Positions 22,451-34,939 of a stretch of DNA of 64,000 bases are shown here, piece by piece. The position numbers were made by a program, and so were the translations under genes. Numbering within the stretch: the first letter of the stretch is position 1; each line of letters begins with the position of its first letter. Source of the stretch: Anaeramoeba flamelloides (lineage: Eukaryota > Metamonada > Anaeramoebidae); the NCBI GenBank assembly GCA_027625915.1, contig JANTQA010000015.1, forward strand, positions 8,523,001-8,587,000. The letters run 5' to 3'. Under the pieces are notes generated by a model. That model was not told the DNA's origin. It saw nothing but the letters and a program-made list of their open reading frames with translations, and ran no database searches.

Positions 22451-25317
22451 TTAGCAAAATTAAATATACTGTTGACTGGTCTTTGAAGAATAAATAAAAA
22501 TAAGTCATTGATATTATTATGATTGAGGAAGTTTCAAATAAACTCTTAATGTTCTTTAACTTAAATTCACTTCAGGGATATTTAAGCGTAAAATCTTAGA
22601 TTTCAAGATTATTCAAAGGGAAAACATACTGAAATGTTCTTTTTAATTAAAAAACAAGATTAATAAATGACAAAAAAAAAAAAGAAATTTAAAAAGAGTT
22701 TATAAGGAACAATTGGTAAAAAATAATACAAAAACAATCGATGCTACTGTTAATTAAAAACACCTAAAATCAAAATTAATGAACTTTTTGGTTAATTTCA
22801 TTTAATTCAATAATTGATCATGAAATTACAGTTGAGTGATGATTATTGAATTGTTGTAATTACTTTTTTCTTGTGAATCTGATTTGTATTATACCATTGT
22901 TCATTTTTAAACTTTATTATTTACATTTTTTCCACTATTTTAATTATCTTTATATAAGGAAATATGATTTAAAGGAAACGTATTTAGTGGTTACTTGTTG
23001 ATATTGAGATAATGTAAACATGAAAGTATTAGTAAATTGGAAATAAAAACGAAAATAAAAAAATAGAATTTTTACCTAAATAAAAATTGAGTTTAATTGC
23101 TTTAAAGAATATTTTTTGAAATTTAATATTCTGTGTATTTTTTGTGTTTTTTTTCAATCCCTTTTCTGGATAATAGTATAACCTCTTATTTATTATTGAA
23201 ATGTTTTCAATATTTTATCCAATAAATCTAATTTGAATAGTTTCAAAAATAATTTTAATTTAAGTTTAAATTATCAGAATTCTTCTTGTAATTGTTAAAA
23301 ATAAATATTCAATTTTTTTAGAATAGAAAATCAAGTTTAAACCCTATTTAAAATATTATAAATCACCTTAAAAGGATAAAGTGAATGTATTTATAAATTA
23401 TTGAAAGAAAGTGATAATAAAAGTAAATTTATCAAAATAATAAAAAATAGTGAAGATAAATAATTAAAAGATAAATATTAATATCAAAAAATAATATCTT
23501 TCACATGAACAGATTAAAAGTGTATTCACTATTTTTAATTTTTCTAGAATTTGAAAGAATTGAGTTAAATCAGAGATTTTAATATATACTTTTGAATTCT
23601 AGAAAACATTTGTTCGCTTTGTATTTTTTGATTAGAAAAAGGAAAAGAAAATTTTTATCTTTTATTTCAATTCTTTCAATAAAATTAAACCTAAGCACTT
23701 ATTGGAATATACCAAAAATAAATATGGGATATTATCAATCATAAAATAAAAAATTGACAATCTGTCATTAATAATTGATAGTCAATAATTGCATGGGTGG
23801 TGAACTCGGCGCCCTAATTTTAATATATATCATTTAGTACACAAAATATACTGATTACCTTTCAAACAAAATTATTAATTTGAAATAATTTAAAAAGATT
23901 ATAAGATATAGAATTTATAAAAAATAATCTTAGAATGAAAAATTTATAATTAAAAATTGTCTAGTTACCTACAATAAAAAAAAAAATAACTTGAAAAAAA
24001 ATTTTCTATACTGTAATTTTTTCTTGATTATTGTGTAATTTTATTATTTTACAAATTTCATAAAAATTTTTTTTTTTTTTTGAAAAGTTTGTTACATATA
24101 AAAAACTTCTTAGTTTTAATGATTAATACACATTATACTTTAGTGGAAATTTTTTCAGTTCCCTTTGCAAATGAATATTTCCTAAAATGATTTATTAAAG
24201 AATTTATTCATTACAAAAGATATTTTTACATCATATAGAAAAATTGTTTTATCTACTGATTAATATTCAATATCAATATCTATATTTGATTCTAAATAAT
24301 TTAAAAAAAAAAAAAATTTTTTATATTAAATTTGAAAAAAAATAATAATTTTTTTCATTGAAAAATTAGGAAATTTATTCAACAAGATTTTTTTTTAAAT
24401 TTAAATGATTTGGCTTAAAGTTCGAGTTAGATTAATAATTGATTTTTTTTTAATTTTTAATATTTTTTAATTTTTTAGTTTTTAAAATCTAGACATAAAA
24501 TAAACAATATTATTGAATAAGAGTTCAAATATCAGAACTTATTTAACAATATCTAAATTAATTTAGAAGGGAAAAATTCAAATTTCACTAATATAATATT
24601 TAAATTTTTACTAATAACAAAATTAAAAAAAAAAATTCTTTATTTTGAAGATTATTTTATTATATTGAAATAATATTTAAAAGTTATTTTTTATTTTTAT
24701 TTAAAATTTAACGTATAAATATTTCATCGATTAAAAAGAAATTTATATTTGTTTTATTCTAATTTAATAAATGAAATTATTTTGCAATTTTTTTTATTGC
24801 TTTTCAAGTATTTTATATTGCTTAAATAAAAATTTTTAGAAAATTATTTATATTAAACTTCTAATTTTGTCCTAAAGAAATGAATTGAATTTTTCTCTTG
24901 ATTTAATATTTATTGAAATTTTATCTAACAAAAAAATGAATTTTTTTCAGTAATATATTATTTTTTTTTTTTTTATCATAAAATTAACAACGTTATTTGA
25001 TTATTATTATTAACAAATCAATGTGTTGAGTTTTGAATTACTATTACAGCAATAAAATTTCTGATTCATAAAATTCAAATAAAAATAAAAATCTTTAAAC
25101 AAAATATAAAAAATGAATAATTATTATTTTTTCCAATTTCAAAAAAAAAAATCAATAACATAACATCCTTTATCTTTGAAGTATTTTGACCTTTTATTAT
25201 AATTAACATTTGAATTAAAGACAAATAAAAAAAATTAATATATTAGTACATCAATATCATTATTAAATCGTTTTTTGAAAACTTGATGAAATTTAAGCAA
25301 ATCCAGGGTACTAAGCG

Positions 25318-25480
<163 letters not shown>

Positions 25481-26623
25481 GATATTGTTTTGGAAACAAT
25501 CAAAAATCATTTTTAAATCTTAATAAGAATTTTTTTTTCAAATTATGATATACATTTCTTTATTTTTTTCCATTTTTTATTTTTGGTTATTTTTTGGGGA
25601 TTATAGGATAATATTTGTAAAAAAATTTATTAACTTTTTTTTTGGTTCAATGAGTAGAAACTTATGACAAATTATTGATCAAAAAAAATCATAAAAAATT
25701 TTGATCTGTAAAAATAAAAATAAAAATCTCAAAAATTCTAAATCTGTTATATTTCTGAAAAATTGATGAGAAAAGTTTAAAGTCAAGGTTTTTCGAAATT
25801 TTCTGCCTTTTTACCGAAGTTATTTATCTGATATTTTTTTTTATTAATCTTTCTTCTTTATTTGTTAATAAATTGGGTTGAAAAAGAAAAGAAAATTTTT
25901 AATGGAAAAACCAAATTAATTGGTAAATAAATACTTGCTAGTGTTCGAATGAGAGAGAACAAATAAAAGTTGATCCATTAAGTAAACCAAAATATCCATC
26001 CAAAAGAAGTAAAAAGAAAGGAAAATATACAAAAATGTAATTGGATTGAAAAGATGTTAGCAAATTAGGGAGTGGAGATAATAAATAAACTAGATAGAGG
26101 AATGGAAGGATATGAAAAAAACCGAAAAACAATTTTTTTATTGTTTCAATAAATTAGTTTTATTGGTTCTTGGGTTTTGTATTTTAGAGTTTGTGTTAAA
26201 TCAACTGAATATTGTAAATTATATTTTCTAGATTGTCTATGTAGTATCCATAATAATCAAAGCACTAACAATTTGAAATATTGTTATTTTTAAAAGAATA
26301 TTATATGTGTCATTCCAATGTTAATTTCTCAAGCGGCTCTCAAAACAGATTCTAATGACCTTAAATATTCTTATTTAAATAACTTATATTACCAATTGAC
26401 TCTTTTAAAATTTTACTAGACACTCGCAACCTCTCGGAAAAAACAATAACATATATTTTTTTTCTTTTTTTGCTTATTGTTCTTTTGATTTTTTGAGAAT
26501 CTTTTTTTTAATTTTTTTTTTTTTTTTTGGATTAAAAAGTAAAGAAGAAAAAAATTAACAATATCATGGTTGTAATTTTGTAGATAAACTATTGAAAAAG
26601 ACAAATTATGTTGTTAATTTAAT

Positions 26624-26629
<6 letters not shown>

Positions 26630-26686
<57 letters not shown>
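26630..26686. repeat. (TA)n microsatellite
   Basis: About 57 bases of alternating T and A. Shorter (TA)n runs occur at about 31011-31035, 51281-51301, 51623-51641, 52679-52694, 58078-58107 and 63119-63141. Confidence 0.95.
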
Positions 26687-26689
<3 letters not shown>

Positions 26690-27403
26690 AGCCTGGATGG
26701 GTTTTAACTTTATGTTCATATAGAAAAGATCACCTTAAACTCTGATAGACTCTAAATAAGTTCAGTTATAATGAAAAGAGTTTGAAAATGATTTCGAATT
26801 TGAAAAAAATTATATATACTAAATCATTAAATAGAAACAATTAAACCACATTCAATAACCAATTTACCAAACAAACTTTTTAAGTTTTTACTTTTTTTTT
26901 CGTTATTTTTTTACCATCTTTTATCGTCTTAATTTTTTTTCTTTCTGATTTATCTTTATTTATAATTTTTTTTTTCCTAATAATTTTTTTCAATAAAAGA
27001 TTTCCCTTGTGATATAATATTGATTCATTAAACCAAGGACAAAAATATCAAAATATAACTTCCAGTTTCTGGAAAGTGTCATATGGTGCCCTAGAGTTAT
27101 TTTTTTTATTTTAATTGTTAAAATTAAAAGAAAACCTAAAAGTAAAAATAAGGTAATTTTGTTGAATCATCTCTCTCTGAATAAGTAACAGAATATGTTC
27201 AATTTTTTTTAACCTATATTTTTTCAGTTTTAGAAAATAATTTTATTGGTTCAATTGTCCGATACTTTGTAAAATTGTTTGGATTTAGATATATTCTTGA
27301 AAATAAAAAGGTCATAGAGAAGATTTTTCATGTTTAAATAAAATTGAAATTAAATAAAAAAAAAAAAACTATCACCTCTTTTTGGATTATTTAATCTCTT
27401 GTA

Positions 27404-27958
27404 AGATTTATAATCACTGGAATTTGAAAAAAAAAAATATCTTGCAAAGGGCCTGATAACTGGTTAATTTGGTTTTTGAATGATTGTTCTTGAGCTTGGA
27501 TGGGCTTTTAGAGTTGTCCAAAATGAAAATTTTTGACAATTGATTTTTAATTTTTCCAAAATCAAAATTGAAGAGTTTACGATTAATAAATTGGTAGATA
27601 TTTGTTTTAAGAATTAGTTGTGATATTTGGTATGTAGATAGAAAATTCTATAATAGCTTGGTGTCAATTAGCCTAAAAAAAAAGATTTTAAAAGCAACAA
27701 ATAAAACCAATCCTAATTAAAAATTTCAATCAACAACACATAAACCACATTTTATTATAACTTAACTTCCAGCATATTAATCTGACATTCTTCTATTTGG
27801 ATTTTGTAAAAAAACAAAATATATCGCCAAAAAATTACCATTTTGAACCACGATTAAAACCCATACCAAGTACAAGATCTCTCAGCTAAGAACCAAATTA
27901 GCAAACCCTCACACCAAATAAAAGATAACCTATTTACAAATTTCAGGGATTGTAAACC
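27404..27958. mobile_element. TTAA-flanked palindromic element, family A copy 3
   Basis: The right end reads GGGATTGTAAACC followed by TTAA (27959-27962). The left end is a drifted version of the same sequence (about 27404: AGATTTATAATCACTGG). The two arms of about 230 bp are inverted copies and match the arms of 3726-4486 (GGTTAATTTGG and CCAAATTAGC; AATTGAAGAG and its complement). No coding region is present. Confidence 0.7.
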
Positions 27959-28157
27959 TTAACTGATCGCACCTTAAAATAAGAAATCTTAATTTTCATT
28001 TTTTTTTTATTTTCCTTCTCCCAACTTAGTACGAACCAAGAACACTATTCCACAAAACAGTGAAACAATTGTTTGTATAACACAATTAAAGGAATACTTT
28101 GACATCTCAAAATAATATTCAATTTTGATTTTACATTTTTTGACTTTTTTTATCAAA

Positions 28158-28622
28158 ATGTTAAGTGAACGCAAAAGAAACAAATATATAGCACAACTGT
28201 TGTCCAACTTTTTAAAAATCCAATATGTTTTTGAGTACACCTTAGACTCATCAAACCTGCTTCTCATCTGCAGGGCACTCCAATCGTTATATATCAATGC
28301 GATCCACTCTGGCGTGCAACAAACAACAACAATTTTGATTCTGATCATTCTTAGTGTCCCCTGTGTGATTTTACACATTTTGAAGGGAACTCCGTCGTCT
28401 GCCCTTTCGATGACTAACAGCCAACAAACTACAATTTCTGGGATCTTTATTGACTTTCTGAATGTCACACCAAGGAACATTAATTGGACCTATTTCCTTC
28501 TCGTAGATTTATTTATTTTTGTGTTCCAGGTTGTGTTATTGAAAATCAAATTGAAACAACATGAAAGAGTAGTACCAGACCCTCAGCAGCAAGTAAATGA
28601 ATTAATAAATTGGTTAACATAA
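28158..28622 (+). CDS. DUF1746 / Dsc4-like membrane protein
   Basis: This 154-residue predicted membrane protein resembles the DUF1746 family, which includes fungal Dsc E3 ubiquitin-ligase complex subunit 4 (Golgi/ER membrane). Matching features, in order, are an N-terminal helix with YVFEYTLDSSNLLLICRALQ (23-42; family pattern 'LLYLYLLDxSLLxLxxRAxxQ'), a hydrophobic segment about 57-76 ending ILHILKG, a GIFIDFLN motif at 95-102 (family 'LLIDFIGQ') and a last membrane helix about 111-130 (FLLVDLFIFVFQVVLL). It ends with a short polar tail. The frame is open 11 codons further upstream but has no ATG there, so I chose the ATG at 28158. Base composition is clearly richer than the flanks. The family call rests on motif pattern only. 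If right, the protein would act in membrane-protein quality control, but the other Dsc subunits are not in this window. Confidence 0.65.
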   Translation: MLSERKRNKYIAQLLSNFLKIQYVFEYTLDSSNLLLICRALQSLYINAIHSGVQQTTTILILIILSVPCVILHILKGTPSSALSMTNSQQTTISGIFIDFLNVTPRNINWTYFLLVDLFIFVFQVVLLKIKLKQHERVVPDPQQQVNELINWLT

Positions 28623-29672
28623 TTATTCTTCTTCTTTTTAACTCTCACTCTTTTTTGTTTTAACGAAATTTTTTATAATGTTTTTTATTGTATCAAAATT
28701 AAACGCCTTGATACAAAACATCAGAAAGTATTTCCTAGAAAGGTTTTACAATACTTTTAAGATTTGTTATGCAACAACTCCTTTGTAATTACTATTTTTT
28801 TTATTCTTTTTTAAAATTAAAAAAAAAAGGGAAGATTTTTATTTTTTGTCATTTTTTTTGTTCAATAAGAATCAAAAAAATCTAGATCCGAACTGTTTTT
28901 TGAAGAATTAAAACTCAAGTTTAAAAACTAGATCTTTATTCTTTTGTTAACTTAATTTTTGAATCTAATCATCTATTGTTTTTTTACAAAAAATCCATTA
29001 CATCACTAACAAAAAAGTTTTTCAATTTTATTCCTTTTGATTGGCTTTCTTTCAAATTCCCGAAGAATTTTACAATAGCTTTCCACTTCATCAACAAAAA
29101 GAAATTTGAACCTTTTAAGGTCTTAATTACATACCTTGTCAATAAGGGGATTTATATAACTGATTATTCTTAAATCAAGTGAAAAAACAAGTCCTAATTT
29201 ATTTTTCATAAATCTGTCTTTTGATAATACTTTTGTATTTATAGAGTGTCAACTTCTTTTAATTCTTGCCTCTTCTTTGTTTTAACCATAATATATATTA
29301 TATTAATAATACTTGATCAATTTTTTCGTTACAAGTTCTTAATATGGCTTTATGTATATTAAATCAGTTATAAAAATATTCCTTTTTACTTATAGAAAAG
29401 CACAAGTAACTAAGATGTTACCAAGTAATTAAATTGTTATAAAGTTATTTAAACATGTGATTTTTGATGAATTGAAAGGGTTTAATGTTAAATTTATTTT
29501 GAATCAGGCTATGTTCTTTTTAAAATTATATTCTTTCGATCCTTAATTAATGTTTTTGATATAGGGATCAGTCTTTCATGAAAACAGGGTAAAATTTTAA
29601 AATGTTTTATTGCTGATAACAGGTACTTACAAATCTAATTTATGCAACACGCCAAAATATTTTGTTCATTAA

Positions 29673-30615
29673 GGGACTAGTCTCTATTAAATTTTTTTAG
29701 GTATATTTAATAGAGATTTAGAATTTTTTTTGCCAATTACTTAGATTTGAAATCAAAGTGAAAAATTTCTTTGTATAGTAATGAAATCTCGATAAATGAC
29801 ATTCATTCAATTTAGTTATTGTTTTTATAGAAATAAAAACTTTTTCCTTTTTTTACTTTTTTGAAAGTTGCTTTTTTTCAACTTTTCGCAAAAATACAAA
29901 AAATAAAAAAAAATATGAGTAAGAAAGCAAAACCTTGTTGTTTTTGTGTAAGACCTACAAAAAAATAATTTGAAAAATAAACCTGAAAAGGTTTTTTTGG
30001 ATTTGCATGAAAAAACAGTTTGATTCGAAAAAAATATGCAATATATGCTTTACTCAAAATAAAAGATTTTCTTTCCTTTCTTGTACCATTCTTTTTTTTT
30101 TTTCATGAATCTACTTTTTGAGTTTACAATCTTTTTTTTTTTTTGTTGAATTTGAAGTTTTTTTAAGTATTCCCAAATTATCATTCCAAAAGTTTTTGTC
30201 AGAGTCAAAAAAAAATGAAAGAAAAGAATAAGAACTATTTTTTTAAAAGTAATTATTGATAAAACAAATTGAGTTCTTTATAGAGTCAAATTGGATGAAC
30301 AGAAGTGAAAGAGAAAATATTCACTAGCTTTAAATTATTTTTTCGTTTTTCCAAATGAGAAAAAATATTATTATTGAGAAAAAAATTAAATCCAAAATTA
30401 ATCAAAAAATTCTTATCTATTAAAGATATTTTTTTTAAAACAAATATTTAAAAGTCACTTTTTCTGATAGAATTTTAAAATTCTAAAAAAACAAGAACTC
30501 CAAGTTCTAACATTGAAAAAACCTGTCTATTTCTCAATTTTAAACATATTTTAAGATATGGATTCCTTATTTAGTTGTTGATCAAAAAAAAAAAAAATTA
30601 ATAGTGACTAGTCCC
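29673..30615. mobile_element. TTAA-associated element with inverted ends GGGACTAGTC
   Basis: The left end TTAA-GGGACTAGTCTCTATTAA is mirrored at the right end, TTAATAGTGACTAGTCCC, followed by TTCA in place of TTAA. The element is 943 bp with no coding region. The inverted ends share about 17 of 20 bases. A non-autonomous DNA transposon with TTAA-type targeting is the simplest reading, although one flank has drifted. Confidence 0.55.
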
Positions 30616-31004
30616 TTCAAGAAACCTGAGAAAAGATATTTTTTTTCAGTTGATATCAAATTTTTTTTTATAATTTTTTTGATAAAAAAGATAACGATAA
30701 TATCCAATGATTCTGATCGAAAAATATCAGCATTATTTTTGACATTTTTTACTCAAAATTCCCTCGAAAAAAATAACTATTAAATCAATTTTATTTTTGG
30801 CAATATTAAATACCTTTACCCTGCTTATGGATATTTACACCATTATTACACTATAAATGTTTTTTATTGCAATAAATATTAATTTAGATAATTTTTTTTC
30901 TTTTTTGAGCTCATCCTTTTGTTTAAACAAAAACTTTATTAATTTCGACATATTGAACAATATTAAATCCTATTTCAAAAATTATGACTCACCTGAAATA
31001 ATAA

Positions 31005-31039
<35 letters not shown>

Positions 31040-33223
31040 TTTAGTATTCAAGAACAACTAATAATTAAATCCGATTTCATAATTCACTTTTAAATCATTA
31101 TAAGCATATAAAAACCTGATACTCATATGCACAATGTGATGTCTTAATATTTTAAGTTTTACTAAATTTATCATTTTTCTAAAAACGAAAAAACTTTTCC
31201 ACAGCACCCCAACGGAAGATGTTTTTTATTAATGAACCTATGATTACTATTAAGCAAAGTAAAAAACAATGTAATGAACGGATAAAAATCTTTTGGTTTT
31301 ATTTTTTGATTTCTGAAAATTATTATCGATTTTTGAAATATCTATTTCAACCCCAAAAATTTTTATATATTAAATAAATTGGATTTTTTTGTATTTTAAA
31401 CCAGATGTTTTTTTGACAAGAAACCTATGAATTGTGTGCTCACCCAAAAAAATATAGAGTATTTAATAAAATGATAAATTTGGTAAATAAAACTTAAAAT
31501 ATTAAGACATCACTTTTTGAACATGTGTATTTTAAAAATTAAAAAAAAAATAAAATCAAAAACTAAAAAAAGTTAGTCAAAAATTTTTAAATGAGCTTTA
31601 TGGGATTTTTTATTACCCAAATTTTACTGAAAAAAGGTTTAAACCGATTTTTTGCTAATACAATCAATTTCATTAGAAAAGTCATTACAAGGTCTCAATT
31701 TTAATCACGATTATTAGTCAATTTGAAATTTTTTTTTTTTCCACAAAATCTTTTTACAAAAAAAAAGTATCAAAAAAATAGTAAAAATTAAAAAAATGAA
31801 GAAAAAAAAAAAAGAAAGAAAAAGGAAAATTTGAAAAAAAGAAGAAAGAAAAATTTGAAAAAGTATTCATAAAAATTTACAAAATTCAAAATAATATTTT
31901 TCTGATCAAAAAATTTGAAAATATTTTTTGATAAAGGATCTGGGATAAAACCCACAAAAAAAAAACCATTTAAATTATAAAGTGAGTAAATAATTTTGAA
32001 ATAATATTTAGTATTATTAGAATATAAATAGTAAATATAAAAAAATTATCACCTATTTATATTTTTTTACTCTGAAATTGGGTTTTTGTTCTAAGATGAA
32101 ATTTGTTTTTTCCGTTATAAAAATTTCTTAAAGATATTCGGGAATTGATTTTTTAATACTCAAAATTCAAAACAGTTTTTATTTCAGGCAAAAATATTTT
32201 AAATTGTTGCAATATTTCTCGTCAGAAAGGAGAAATGATGTAAAAGAAGTTCTTTTTAATTTTGGAAAGTTATTTTATATTATTTTTTTTTTTTTTGAAA
32301 ACCAGAAAACAAGTTTTTTAAAACCTTAAAGAATAAATTTTTTTTACTTATCAAATCTGAATATTCATTGATAAAATTTTGTTCAAATTCTCTCAAATTT
32401 GGAATTATTTAATCACCTGTACCACTATTAATTTTTTTTTTGTTGATCTTAGATGCTTAATATTTAGAGTTCAAAATACTAACTAACTAATTCTTTTTTT
32501 TTTTTGAAAATTAATTTATAACATAACTTGTCCAAAGCAAGGCTGAAATTAATTCAATATCAAATTTTGATGATGATATAGATTTTTAAAACGTTGAAAA
32601 TGAGAATAAGTAAACTTGCAAGGAAAAAAAAATAATCAAAATAACCTCCTATTCAAGAATTTTTTTTTACTAATTTTTAAAAAAATAAATTAACAGTTAT
32701 ACTAAAATGACATTGTAAATCATAAATTCTCGAAGAAAATATCTAAAAAATTACTCTTAAAAATAATTATTTTTGGACAGATCCTATCCACAAGATTATA
32801 TTTCATCTATTGTCATTTAATGAAAGGAATATTTCAATATTAGCTTTCTTGGTTGTATATTCATATATTTTATAATAATATATCAATAGCAGAATTTTAG
32901 ATCAAAAAGATTTGAAGATAACTTGAAACAACTTGTAATAGCCCCTTAATTCAAATTTTTTGAGTAATTGATCATTAATTTGAAAAGTTAGGATGTTATA
33001 TAACATTTCCTTTGATTTAATTAGATGTCTGAATTACCAGCCTATTATGATTAATGTAATATTCAAAAGTAGTTTTTTATAATTATCATTTAATTCCTCG
33101 AGCAATAATATACGCCTTAAAAAGATAATTTTGTTATTGTTATGGTGTAAACGATCGACTTATTCTTTACAATACTCAAGATTTTGAAAGTATTTAAATT
33201 CTTGATCGTTTTCAAGTTCTTAA

Positions 33224-33775
33224 GGTTTACAATCCCTGGAATTTGAAAAAAGATTATCTTGTGTAAGGGGGTGACCATTTGTTAATTTGGTAGGAATTTG
33301 ATCGTTGTTGTGCTTGGTAGAGGTTTTAAGAGTAGTTCAAAATGGTAAAAATGAATTTATTTGTTTTTTTTCCGAAAACCTAATTGAAGAGTGTAAAATC
33401 AATAAATTGGTAGAAGTTTAAGATAATTTTTTATTTTTGGGTTTTAGAAAGTAATTTGGATTTAATATTTAGTCTATTAACTATATGAAAAAAAAAATTT
33501 TTTTAAAAGTTACTAATATATCCAAATCTATTTAAAAATTTTGATCAAAAACTCACAACCCACATTTTTTGAAACTTATCTTCTTCCATTCTATTAGTCT
33601 TATATTTTTTAATTCGTATTTCGGAAAAATATTTCATAAATGATCAAAAATTGATATTTTGAGCTTTTATTGTACCCCATACCAGGCATGAGATCGATTT
33701 TCTAAGATGCGAATTGAATGACCACTAAAACCCGAAATAAAAAAATGTTTTTTGGGATTTCTGTATCTGTTAACC
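33224..33775. mobile_element. TTAA-flanked palindromic element, family A copy 4
   Basis: The left end is TTAA-GGTTTACAATCCCTGGAAT. The right end is a drifted inverted copy finishing GTTAACC, then TTAT. The arms match those of the other three copies (TGTTAATTTGG, GGTTTTAAGAG, AATTGAAGAGTGTAA). About 552 bp, non-coding. Confidence 0.65.
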
Positions 33776-33874
33776 TTATTTTACTTGGATTAAATATTGA
33801 TTATTTTATTTTTTTCAATAATTTCTTGTAATTGATTTAATAATTTTAAATTGACCTATGTTAATATCTCTTTT

Positions 33875-33956
33875 GGCAGGATGGCCGAGTGGTTAAGGCG
33901 TTTGACTAGAAATCAAATTCCCTCTGGGAGCGCAGGTTCGAATCCTGCTCCTGTCG
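33875..33956 (+). tRNA. tRNA-Ser (anticodon AGA)
   Basis: An 82-nt cloverleaf decodes UCN serine codons. Acceptor GGCAGGA pairs with TCCTGTC (one G-U). The D-arm region is GGCCGAGTGGTTAAGGC. Anticodon stem TTTGA/TCAAA holds loop CTAGAAA with anticodon AGA (A34 normally becomes inosine). A long class II variable arm (CCC-TCT-GGG) is typical of tRNA-Ser. The T-arm is GCAGG-TTCGAAT-CCTGC. The discriminator base is G, as seryl-tRNA synthetase prefers. Internal A and B boxes are intact, no intron is present, CCA is not encoded, and a run of seven T follows as a Pol III terminator. Confidence 0.97.
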
Positions 33957-33963
33957 TTTTTTT
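33957..33963 (+). terminator. RNA polymerase III T-run terminator
   Basis: Seven consecutive T directly follow the discriminator base of the tRNA-Ser gene, the standard Pol III termination signal. Confidence 0.85.
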
Positions 33964-34939
33964 AACTTTTTTTTTAAACTAAAAAACATCTAATAAGACA
34001 GTTTTATTTAACAATAAATCAAAACAAACAGATCAATAATCTATATTTTTTGATCAAATTTTGTTCATTTTTTTGGAAATTTCCATTGTTTTAAACTAAC
34101 AAGAAAAAATCAATTTTTTGCAGAATTTTAAAATATAAACAAAAAGTGTCTTGTTATTCTTACTGGTTTTATGTCTTTTTAAATGATTTTGAAAACAACT
34201 TTTTTTCAAATGATTATTTTTAAAACTGAAAAAATCGTTTAATAAAAACAAAGCAAAAACAAATTTAGTGAACACAAACCTATTTTTTATTCTATTTTTT
34301 TACAAACAATTTACTATCACTCTGAATAACCTCTGTACGATTTTGTTTACCAATTCGATTTGTTGGTTAATTTGGTTATTGATAAAACGAAATAAATAAA
34401 TTTTTACAAACTAAAAAAAGAAACAATCAAAGTAAAAAAGGAAAACCTGAATGAACAAATAAATTAAAATCTCTATCATCAAATGTCAAAACTAAATTCA
34501 TTTTCGAATGATGATCTGGCTCCCCTTAAATGAAGATTTACAAATCTTTGAAACAGTCCATTAACTTTCAATAAATTTCTGAATTTTTTCGATCTGAAAA
34601 CAATAACCAAAACCATAAATCACTAGTCCACCCTTTTGAATAGCCGATTTTTAAAAATCAATCAGCGCACTTTCAAAAAGCGATAATAATCATCAAAAAA
34701 TTGATAGAAAATCATATCGTTTCAAGAAATTCAAACATTTAAGAAAGTAAACAGATTTTGAGACACACAACCACTGAAAAGTGACTGAAAAAGATTATAA
34801 TATAATACAAAAAATAAAAACAGTTTGTCCAGAACAAAAATCCCATCCAACAGAAAAGGTTTCAAATTAAAAAGTGATTTTATTTTTCTTAAATTTGTTT
34901 TTGATTGTTATTTTTCTTTGTTTCTTAAAATCTCAGAGA
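33964..34939. other. Intergenic; possible 5' UTR intron before the next gene
   Basis: AT-rich DNA without a repeat that I recognise. Just before the next gene, 34874-34934 begins with GTGATT and ends with a T-rich run plus CTCAG, which could be a short 5' UTR intron. The donor is not a good match and there is no clear branch box, so this is weak. Confidence 0.35.

Larger units (their letters stand above)
28623..33874. other. Gene-free AT-rich stretch
   Basis: No gene is supportable; open frames of 60-78 codons here are A/T-driven. The stretch holds a TTAA-associated element with inverted ends (29673-30615), a (TA)n run near 31011, A-rich low complexity near 31790-31860 and a TTAA palindrome (33224-33775) that ends 99 bases upstream of the tRNA. 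Confidence 0.55.
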
